From an uncultured Lachnospiraceae bacterium (GTDB taxonomy: Bacteria; Bacillota; Clostridia; Lachnospirales; Lachnospiraceae), in contig CAMNFX010000091.1 of the NCBI GenBank assembly GCA_946537585.1, positions 1 through 5,944 of the forward strand: DNA of 5,944 nucleotides, read 5' to 3'. Each line of letters opens with the position of its first letter. Positions within the stretch are counted from its first letter, which is position 1. The translations under genes were made by a program, and so were the position numbers. Shown one piece after another: positions 1 to 5,918 of this stretch. The notes below the pieces were generated by a model, which was not told the DNA's origin, did not search any database, and was given only the letters and a program-made list of their open reading frames with translations.

Positions 1-98
1 CGGTCATAATTATCGTCAGTAATTTTTTTGTTCTCACCGTATAACGCATACATCTTCTGTGTTGCTTCTTCCAATCCCATCATTGCCATGCCACTCAT
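1..98 (-). CDS. 5' end of an unidentified protein (partial)
   Basis: An open frame reads leftward from ATG (98-96) to the window edge without a stop, giving 32 complete codons. The peptide begins MSGMAMMGLEEATQK and continues with an acidic, lysine-rich helical stretch. The start is chosen because a perfect AGGAGG (minus strand, 107-112) lies 8 nt upstream of it. Later in-frame ATGs exist (codons 4, 6 and 7) but are less well spaced. It follows the broken amidohydrolase by 65 nt on the same strand with no obvious promoter or terminator between, so it was probably its operon partner. No family motif is visible in so short a piece, and I do not recognise the protein. There is no signal peptide or membrane segment in the visible part. 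Confidence 0.6.
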   Translation of the reverse strand, partial: MSGMAMMGLEEATQKMYALYGENKKITDDNYD

Positions 99-163
99 CG
101 CTTATGCCTCCTTTTCTCAGTCAATCAAATTAATCCGAGTGTTCTTCCATAATTGTTATTGCT

Positions 164-510
164 TCAGTTCATCTTCTTCCCGCTGAAATACACACCGCAT
201 GGCATGTTATAACTGAATCCTTCATGCTCCGCCGTGAGGAGATCGTTTTCGAATACCAGGAAGTCTGCATCCTTTCCGGCAGTGATAGATCCCTTTTTAT
301 CTTCAATACCCAGCTGCTTCGCGCCGTTGATCGTATAGCCCAGTATCATTTCTTCCACACTCATGCACTCGTTTGCCGGCGGGAACGCCTCAGGCGTCCT
401 GGCAAACTCGGGCAGCCTGGTCTTTTCGGTGATCCAGCCCTTCCTCATTCAGCTTCTTTATAACTTCAGCGAGTTCCTGTGCGGTGAATGATGATCTTAT
501 CTGCTCTCAT
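164..510 (-). pseudogene. YtcJ-like amidohydrolase, internally deleted remnant
   Basis: This is the remnant of a metal-dependent amidohydrolase of the YtcJ type (Amidohydro_3), normally over 500 aa. Three pieces survive in three frames. (1) The start: AGGAGG at 518-523, 7 nt, then ATG at 510 reading MRADKII, the usual opening of this family; that frame hits TGA at 468-466. (2) A middle piece at 488-432 reading FTAQELAEVIKKLNEEGLD, resembling the helix before the family's H-x-H region. (3) The C-terminus, an open frame from 448 to the TGA at 166-164, with PPANE, MSVEEMILGYTINGA and GSITAGKDADFLVF, all typical of the family's last 80 residues, and ending GKKMN. The metal-binding histidines and most of the barrel are absent, so the product cannot be an active enzyme. 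The ATG at 448 has no convincing ribosome binding site, so I read the 94-aa frame as a scar rather than a small gene. The subfamily assignment is from memory of the conserved C-terminal motif. Confidence 0.75.
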
Positions 511-534
511 TCTCTGCCCTCCTTTGCATTATTC

Positions 535-543
535 TGCTATAAT
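535..543 (+). promoter_or_regulatory. Extended -10 element (TGCTATAAT), plus strand
   Basis: A perfect TATAAT at 538-543 is preceded by TG at 535-536 in the extended -10 arrangement. Transcription would start near 550 and run into the histidine kinase remnant. No good -35 box lies 16-18 nt upstream (that stretch carries the minus-strand ribosome binding site), so it relies on the extended -10 alone. It overlaps the minus-strand promoter candidate, making 511-578 a compact divergent control region between two broken genes. Confidence 0.3.
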
Positions 544-547
544 GTAT

Positions 548-577
548 ATTGTATTTTATTTCATAAACCCAAATCAA
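548..577 (-). promoter_or_regulatory. Possible sigma-A promoter for the minus-strand genes
   Basis: Reading the minus strand, TTGATT (577-572) is followed after 18 nt by TACAAT (553-548), matching 4 and 5 of 6 consensus bases. The predicted transcription start near 541 leaves a leader of about 30 nt, including the AGGAGG at 523-518, before the amidohydrolase ATG at 510. The geometry fits a housekeeping promoter well, although the stretch is AT-rich and chance matches are common. If still active, it would now transcribe the pseudogene and perhaps the partial gene beyond it. Confidence 0.4.
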
Positions 578-578
578 G

Positions 579-1042
579 GGACTGTTCCAATTTTTTTCCA
601 TACTCGGCGCAGCGCTTCTGTTAAGTATGCTCGGATTGTGGTTTATCACAGTCGTACCCGGCATCGACCGCTGGAGCAGGCCCAGTACGAGGAAAGTCTG
701 TCTGTCGATTACGACACGCCCCATATCCATTTCCGTGTGCCGCCGCTGACGCTGCAGCCTGTTGTGGAGAATGCCGTACAGCACGGCAGAGATCCGTATG
801 CCGGTATATTGCATATTTTCATCCGTACGCGGAAGACGGACTCCGGAAGTGAGATCAGAATCGCGGATAACGGCCGCGGTTTTAACTTTGCCGATGACGG
901 CAGCCCGCATATCGCGCTTCGAAACATCCGGCAAAGGCTTGAGATCATGTGCAACGGAACGCTCACAATCACGCCGAATGAAGGCGGCGGGACCTTAGTC
1001 ACGATCACGATTCCCGACAGTGCAAAGATTGATAAATCCTGA
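579..1042 (+). pseudogene. Sensor histidine kinase (LytS/YesM type), truncated and frameshifted remnant
   Basis: The C-terminal part (about 671-1042) is the end of a two-component sensor kinase of the His_kinase/HATPase_c type. It shows LEQAQYEESLSVDYD, the N-box PPLTLQPVVENAVQHG (Asn codon at 770), the G1 box DNGRGF (866), ALRNIRQRLEI, and GGGTLVTITIP. These make the ATP-binding fold. The phosphoacceptor His box that normally precedes this is missing. Just upstream, in a different frame (579 to about 665), a hydrophobic segment including ILGAALLLSMLGLWFITVV reads as one transmembrane helix, probably from the N-terminal part of the same gene. The join near 660-670 therefore removes most of the protein and shifts frame. 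The ATPase frame stays open upstream to 488, but its only ATGs there (488, 491, 542) lack a suitable ribosome binding site, and the added residues look unrelated. No response regulator gene follows. I am confident of the ATPase domain, less so of the helix's origin. Confidence 0.72.
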
Positions 1043-1056
1043 AACCTGTGTAAAAT
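1029..1056 (+). promoter_or_regulatory. Likely sigma-A promoter of the esterase-channel operon
   Basis: TTGATA (1029-1034) is followed after 16 nt by TAAAAT (1051-1056), each 5 of 6 to consensus. The predicted start near 1063 gives a leader of about 36 nt to the ATG at 1099, including the GAGGAG ribosome binding site at 1085-1090. The boxes straddle the stop codon of the kinase remnant (1040-1042), so the intact operon need not depend on transcription through the broken gene. No operator-like repeat is evident nearby. Confidence 0.5.
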
Positions 1057-1098
1057 GATGAACTAAGACGTGAAGAAAGCGATCGAGGAGACGCTCTG

Positions 1099-3000
1099 AT
1101 GAAAAAAATATTTACAGTTGATGATTTTATTGTTGCGTTCGTATCGGCTCTTGGCTACGGCTACGGGGAAACGATCTCGAGACTTCTGGGCTTACATGAA
1201 TATGTATGCGTGGCGGCAAGCTTTGCCCTGGGTATCGTGCTTGAAGAAATCATAAGCAAAATTGCCTTCAGTAAAGCGGTCCAGAAAAGCAGGAAGAATC
1301 GCTTCTTCACTTATGCTGCAGTGCTTCTGATTTTTCTCGCTGCCCATGCGGTCTCCGTAAGATGGATGGGCGTTTCCATGCTCGATTATCTGCTCGACGA
1401 ATTCACCTTTGTTGTCGGCCTTCCCATTCTCGGCTTCGTCGTGAACCTCCTTCTCCGGGGATACCGCATCCGAAAGGTCCGCAGCCGTTACGGAGATGGA
1501 AAGAACGGCTATGTATTTGATGTAAAACAAGAGGATGTTGATGAAATCAACCGGCAGAACCAGTCTCTCTCCGGAGACTTTGAGAAAGAACTTTCCGTAA
1601 AGACAAGGACCGGTATCTATATCGGAGAAAAGCAAAAGGACGCCATCATCTATCTGGGGATCCCCTACGCAAAGCCACCGGTCGGAGACCTCAGGTGGAA
1701 GGCGCCGGAAGTGCTTCCCTCATCCGATGCCATCTATGAGGCAAAAAATTTCGGTCCTTCCGCCGTACAGGTCGAGCATCAGGGCTCGATCTTAAAGCAT
1801 CATCGTCAGAGTGAGGATTGCCTTTACTTAAATCTCTGCGTCAGCACAAAGAAGACCGATGCAAAAAAGCCCGTTCTCGTACTCTTCCACCACGGCGATT
1901 TCACATTCGGAGGTTCCACCGATCCTTTGCTGTACGGCGATCAGCTTGTGCATGCACATCCGGACACAGTATTTGTAAGCTTTAATTACCGTCTCGGCAT
2001 TTTCGGATTTATTGATTTTTCATTGGTTCCCGGCGGTAATGCCTTCCCGGACAGCATCAATCTCGGTCTTCTGGATCAGATTGCAGCTTTGAAGTGGATC
2101 AGGGAAAATATCGCCGCTTTCGGAGGAGATCCCGGCAATATCACTGTGATGGGCTTTGAATCGGGAGCTTCCTCCATCTGCCTGCTTGCAGCAAGCGAGC
2201 GTGCAAAGGGGCTGTTTCAGAAAGCATTTGTGTTCTTTGGAAGCCCGGAAACAGCCTATGAAACGCCGGATGCCTCCAGGGCCCTGGCAGAGAGCCTGCT
2301 GAAGGAAACAAAGACCTCCTCGATGAAGGAGCTTATGCAGCTCGACGAAAACGCCCTTAAGGAGGCGGCGCAGAAGCTCTGGCACAACATATGCGCGCCG
2401 ACCTGTGACGGATCATTGATCCCTGCCGAAGTGTACCGCGCATATCAGGAAGGAGCCGCCTTTGGCATTGAATTTATCTTCGGCATCCCGAACAGCGAGA
2501 GACTGGTATTCCGCTCCTTTATCGGCGAGTCGAACTACAGAGACCTCGTATCCGCAGAAATTGCCGATCTAAAGGGTACTTCAGACAGTTCCGGCACGCC
2601 TGACACAAATGCAGAGCTGGTTGAGCACCGGACCGCTTCCGGTATGCTGCAGAGCGCCGCTGCGCTTAAAGAGGGCGGAAACAAAGTACACCTTCTGTAC
2701 TGGGACGAGGACCCCCTGATTGAAAGCTTAGGTTCAGGTACGGTGGATGCCGCGGCAACATTGTTGGGAAACCGGGATGCGCTTGAAATGTACGGCAGCG
2801 TAATGAATGAGGATCTGTCTGAAGTTCTGCAGTGCCTTCTGGTAAAATTCATGAGCGGGAATGACCTTGAGCTTTATCAAAATGAGATCAGGGGAGTCGA
2901 TGCCCTGGACTGGAAAGCGTTTCCCGGAGTGCTTATTGCCTCGAAAGGAAAACTTATCTGTGATACAATTGATGACAGGATAACAGGAGGATTGTCATGA
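1099..3000 (+). CDS. Membrane-anchored carboxylesterase type B-fold protein, probable pseudoenzyme
   Basis: The 633-aa protein has two parts. Residues 1-120 contain about four membrane segments (roughly 8-26, 36-57, 70-88, 102-119). The basic stretches KAVQKSRKNR (59-68) and RGYRIRKVRSR (120-130) lie on the same side, which the positive-inside rule makes cytoplasmic. Residues about 163-633 are a carboxylesterase type B (cholinesterase/lipase alpha-beta hydrolase) domain: GIPYAKPPVGDLRW (187-200), SEDCLYLNLC (238-247), FNYRLGIFGF, then NLGLLDQIAALKWI and FGGDP (341-345). Active-site motifs are altered. The oxyanion-hole HGGGF is HHGDF (264-268). The nucleophile elbow GESAGA reads GFESGA (352-357), with Glu354 at the serine position in ungapped alignment. 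The GxVH catalytic-histidine position appears to be Thr548 (GSGTVD); the acidic residue (Glu467) is kept. The frame is otherwise intact, so a non-catalytic binding or structural role is likely, though shifted chemistry using Ser355 cannot be excluded. Start: GAGGAG 8 nt upstream. It overlaps the next gene by 4 nt. Confidence 0.85.
   Translation: MKKIFTVDDFIVAFVSALGYGYGETISRLLGLHEYVCVAASFALGIVLEEIISKIAFSKAVQKSRKNRFFTYAAVLLIFLAAHAVSVRWMGVSMLDYLLDEFTFVVGLPILGFVVNLLLRGYRIRKVRSRYGDGKNGYVFDVKQEDVDEINRQNQSLSGDFEKELSVKTRTGIYIGEKQKDAIIYLGIPYAKPPVGDLRWKAPEVLPSSDAIYEAKNFGPSAVQVEHQGSILKHHRQSEDCLYLNLCVSTKKTDAKKPVLVLFHHGDFTFGGSTDPLLYGDQLVHAHPDTVFVSFNYRLGIFGFIDFSLVPGGNAFPDSINLGLLDQIAALKWIRENIAAFGGDPGNITVMGFESGASSICLLAASERAKGLFQKAFVFFGSPETAYETPDASRALAESLLKETKTSSMKELMQLDENALKEAAQKLWHNICAPTCDGSLIPAEVYRAYQEGAAFGIEFIFGIPNSERLVFRSFIGESNYRDLVSAEIADLKGTSDSSGTPDTNAELVEHRTASGMLQSAAALKEGGNKVHLLYWDEDPLIESLGSGTVDAAATLLGNRDALEMYGSVMNEDLSEVLQCLLVKFMSGNDLELYQNEIRGVDALDWKAFPGVLIASKGKLICDTIDDRITGGLS
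2941..2969 (+). promoter_or_regulatory. Possible internal promoter before the channel gene
   Basis: Inside the last codons of the esterase gene, TGATACAAT (2961-2969) is an extended -10 element with TACAAT at 2964-2969. The 4-of-6 -35 match TCGAAA (2941-2946) stands 17 nt upstream. Transcription would begin near 2976, leaving about 20 nt with the AGGAGG (2985-2990) before the ATG at 2997. It could give the channel expression independent of the esterase. It lies in coding sequence, so a chance match is quite possible. Confidence 0.25.
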
Positions 3001-5894
3001 AACGCTTTCAACAGGTAAGAACCCCTATACGGGAAAAGAGCGGAAAAAAGCTGCAGACTTTTACTGTGCTGACAGCACTGCTCATTGCCGGCATTGTCTT
3101 TATCTTGGTTCTTCTTTTGAACAGCTACAGCAAGCTGAAGCTGCTGGATCAGTATATCCGCGAGGTGCCTGTCATAGTTGAGGACCGCGAGGAAGAGCTG
3201 TATACGCGAAGCGCTGTCTTCGAAGAGGATGTCATCGCCCGGGGAGAGCTGGGCGTGAAGGTCTTTCAGGAAGAAACAGATCTTTCCGCTGAAGAAAAGC
3301 TGGAAAAGATCCGCAGCGTGGTTTTGGCCGAAAGTGTTTCCCTCACAGATGAGAAAGGAACGGTTTTAAACACCACGGGCCCGGTGTGTCCGGCGGAGCT
3401 GTTCGAAACGAGGGTCCGTGCGCTTGAAATGCGTACGCCTTACCTTGAGCTTTATCCGGCTTCCCGGGAGGATAGCCAAACGGCCCAGGACTATGACGGG
3501 ACCGGCTTTGTCATGCTTCCGCTTGAGAAAGAAGCAGGACAAAGGCTTGTTTTTGAGTTTTCCTGTGATCCGCTGCTGGATATCTACAATACGCTCGGCA
3601 ACTGGCCCAGCGTGCTTAAGCGCATGCTCTCCGGACTGGAGGCTTCAGCCTTTGTCCGGACAGGCGAAGGCGTCCTGGAAGGATATCCGCTTGACAGCTT
3701 CACCGACAGCGAGCGGGAGAAGCTTATGGCAGAGGTCTCCGGCATTTTCCTGAAAAAGACCGGCTTTATCAGCATGGGAAGCGATAGCTCCTGCTGCCTG
3801 ACCTCCTTCCTTGGCCGTCCGGCTCTCGCACTGCGGCTGCCTTATCCGAAGATGGATGCCGATATTCTTATGCTGGTGCCTCTCGCGGAGTTTCTCAGCA
3901 CCAGCGTTTACAGTGCGCTGGCGCTTTCCGCTTTTATCATTCTCAGTCTGATCCTGTTCTCTCTTTATACACTCAAGCTGAGCCCCGGAAAAGATATCGG
4001 CGATGACCCGGCGGCCTTTCGCTGCGATATGGGCCGGACAACACGGGCCGGACGTGTCCTGATCCTTGGCGCCATCTTCTGCTTTTCGGTGATGCTTCTG
4101 GCACTGGAGAACAATGCGACGATCGCCTATATCGGTACAACCAAACGGACAGCTCTCGAAAATGAGGTGGAATGGCATGACCATCAGCAGGAAACGATCC
4201 GCAGCTCCTATAAAAACCTCTACAGGACCAGGACCAGTGCGCTGGCGCTTCTTCTGACCGACCATAAGGAGTACCGGACACACAGTGATCTTGAGGCATT
4301 TTGTGATACTCTTCGTGCGGATTATCTGATGCTCTTTGATGAGACCGGGCATGAGATCACTGCAAGCAACAGTTATACCGGCTTTTCCGTAGGCGGGCCG
4401 GAGGCCAACTTAAGTGACGAATACCGGGCAGTACTGCTGGGATATCCTTTTGCAGTGGTGGGACCGGCGGAGGATCCCTACACAAAAAAACAGCAGATCG
4501 GCACAGCAATTCTTATGACAAAGGAAACCGGAGAGCCGGACGGTTTTCTGCTCGCTGTCTTTGACGCCGCAGCCATGAATGCGGAGCTTGAAAACGAAAC
4601 CCTTGAACATACCGTCAGTTCCTTTGCCGTAACGGAGGGAAATGAGGCTGCCGTCATTGACAACGAAACAGGCGTTTTCCTCGCGCACACTGACGAAAAC
4701 AAGATCGGACTCAAAGCGGATTACTACATCGCAACGGATACCTATGGCGATGATTATGCGGGCTTCGCAGAATACGACGGAAAGACCATGTATGTATCGG
4801 GTGTCTCGGATGGCATAAAAACTCTTTTGTTTATGGTTCCGGACCATCCGGAAAGCACGCTGAGCTTTCTTTCCCTTCTGATGATCCTGGCGGTGCTTCT
4901 CATCACAGGATTCCTCTACTGTCCGAAAGCCTGCGAGCTGTGTGTGGCAGCGATGAACGAAGCGATTGCAAGTGGCGATATTACAGAGGAGGAAATAAAA
5001 GCAGACCGGAATCATCCTCTGATGATCTTCACTTACGGTTACGCCATTTTCTTCACTTTGCTGGCAGGGATCACCCTGGTGGCCGCCTATACTCTTGTCT
5101 GGCCGGCCTTCACCTTCGTATTCGGGGGCTTATGGTCGAGGGGAGTTCATCTGTTTTCCCTGTGGGCGGCTCTGTTTTTCCTGTCCGTTACGCTTACCGT
5201 CGCGATCCTTATCCGGACGGGGCTGCAGGAAGCGGAAAAACGGGCAGTCCCCCGGGTCAGGACACTCCTTAAACTGGCCGACAGTTCTGTTGCCTATGCC
5301 GCGGGCGCACTGATCGTGATCGGTATTCTGTATATGTTTGGCGTAAATACCACAGCGCTTTTAGCATCGGCAGGAATCGTTTCCATCGCCGTCGGCATGG
5401 GCGCCAAGGATATGGCTGCGGATATCCTCGCCGGTCTGTTCATTGCCATAGAGGATTCGATCCATATGGGGGATGCAGTGAAGATCGATGACTGGAAAGG
5501 ACGCGTCACGAACATGGGCATCCGGACCATAGAGCTTACGGATGACCGGCAGAATGTCAAGATCCTGAACAACAGCAAGATCAGCAATGTCGTCAATATG
5601 AGCCGGCTGAAATCCTCCTGCGTGATGGAGCTTCCGCTGAAACGCCATGCGGGCATGGCTGAGACCGAGGCTTTCCTGAAAAAGACCGTGGAAAAGGCTA
5701 TGGAAGAAATGCCGGAGCTTTATGGAAGCCTGAAGCTGGAAGGGATCCATGACATCACCCGGGACGACTATACGGTACGCCTCAGCTATGACTGTGCCGA
5801 AGCGGCGCGTAAATCCGTTACAAAACGGCTGAAGGATTTTATGGAGCAGCAGGTTCTGAAGGACAAGGAAAGGAAAGAGGCCTCCGATACATAA
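2997..5894 (+). CDS. Large MscS-family channel with two extracytoplasmic Cache-like sensor modules
   Basis: The 965-aa membrane protein is over three times the length of E. coli MscS (286 aa). Its C-terminus is a clear MscS domain: TM 765-782, then the pore-lining helix region 785-820 with ALLASAGIVSIAVGMGAKDM and AADILAGLFIAIED. HMGDAVKID, W833-K-G-R-V, MGIRTIEL and NNSKISNVVNMSR follow (to 870), then a cytoplasmic alpha/beta tail. Upstream lie TM1 (about 22-41), an external module (46-302), TM2 (303-325), TM3 (353-370), a second external module (371-618), TM4 (621-641), a cytoplasmic linker, TM5 (675-702) and TM6 (717-739). Eight helices from a cytoplasmic N-terminus place both modules outside and the MscS tail inside, as expected. 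Module 2 is Cache-like (LMLFDETGHEIT 444-455; VIDNETGVFLAHTDENKIG 553-571); module 1 looks similar but more diverged. Family members relieve hypo-osmotic stress by releasing solutes; here small external ligands may modulate gating (inference). AGGAGG at 2985-2990 sits 6 nt before the ATG, which overlaps the esterase stop by 4 nt. Confidence 0.88.
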   Translation: MKRFQQVRTPIREKSGKKLQTFTVLTALLIAGIVFILVLLLNSYSKLKLLDQYIREVPVIVEDREEELYTRSAVFEEDVIARGELGVKVFQEETDLSAEEKLEKIRSVVLAESVSLTDEKGTVLNTTGPVCPAELFETRVRALEMRTPYLELYPASREDSQTAQDYDGTGFVMLPLEKEAGQRLVFEFSCDPLLDIYNTLGNWPSVLKRMLSGLEASAFVRTGEGVLEGYPLDSFTDSEREKLMAEVSGIFLKKTGFISMGSDSSCCLTSFLGRPALALRLPYPKMDADILMLVPLAEFLSTSVYSALALSAFIILSLILFSLYTLKLSPGKDIGDDPAAFRCDMGRTTRAGRVLILGAIFCFSVMLLALENNATIAYIGTTKRTALENEVEWHDHQQETIRSSYKNLYRTRTSALALLLTDHKEYRTHSDLEAFCDTLRADYLMLFDETGHEITASNSYTGFSVGGPEANLSDEYRAVLLGYPFAVVGPAEDPYTKKQQIGTAILMTKETGEPDGFLLAVFDAAAMNAELENETLEHTVSSFAVTEGNEAAVIDNETGVFLAHTDENKIGLKADYYIATDTYGDDYAGFAEYDGKTMYVSGVSDGIKTLLFMVPDHPESTLSFLSLLMILAVLLITGFLYCPKACELCVAAMNEAIASGDITEEEIKADRNHPLMIFTYGYAIFFTLLAGITLVAAYTLVWPAFTFVFGGLWSRGVHLFSLWAALFFLSVTLTVAILIRTGLQEAEKRAVPRVRTLLKLADSSVAYAAGALIVIGILYMFGVNTTALLASAGIVSIAVGMGAKDMAADILAGLFIAIEDSIHMGDAVKIDDWKGRVTNMGIRTIELTDDRQNVKILNNSKISNVVNMSRLKSSCVMELPLKRHAGMAETEAFLKKTVEKAMEEMPELYGSLKLEGIHDITRDDYTVRLSYDCAEAARKSVTKRLKDFMEQQVLKDKERKEASDT

Positions 5895-5918
5895 AATGAG
5901 CTAAGGGACAAATGAACA

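Noticed and set aside
575..581. The shared string AAGGGAC near 576 and 5903 as possible ends of a mobile element.
   Set aside because: Seven bases recur by chance, no transposase lies between, and no longer flanking match or target duplication is visible.
488..670. The open frame at 488-1042 taken as a complete 184-aa gene from its first ATG.
   Set aside because: Only the part from about 671 is homologous to kinases; the upstream 60 residues look like readthrough of intergenic DNA, overlap the start of the minus-strand remnant, and have no ribosome binding site.
1061..1099. A short plus-strand frame ending VKKAIEETL at a TGA that overlaps the esterase ATG, possibly the tail of a lost upstream gene.
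   Set aside because: Only about ten codons follow a stop, and part of the peptide is simply the translated ribosome binding site, so it cannot be told from chance.
1192..1635. A 147-codon minus-strand frame within the esterase gene.
   Set aside because: It is a shadow of the plus-strand coding sequence, with no start signals or known motif.
3645..4352. A 235-codon open frame on the minus strand.
   Set aside because: It lies wholly antisense to the channel gene, has no ribosome binding site or recognisable domain, and its composition is that of a shadow of GC-rich codons.
4410..5015. A 201-codon open frame on the minus strand.
   Set aside because: It is antisense to the second sensor module and TM4 of the channel; its cysteine- and histidine-rich translation shows no family signal.
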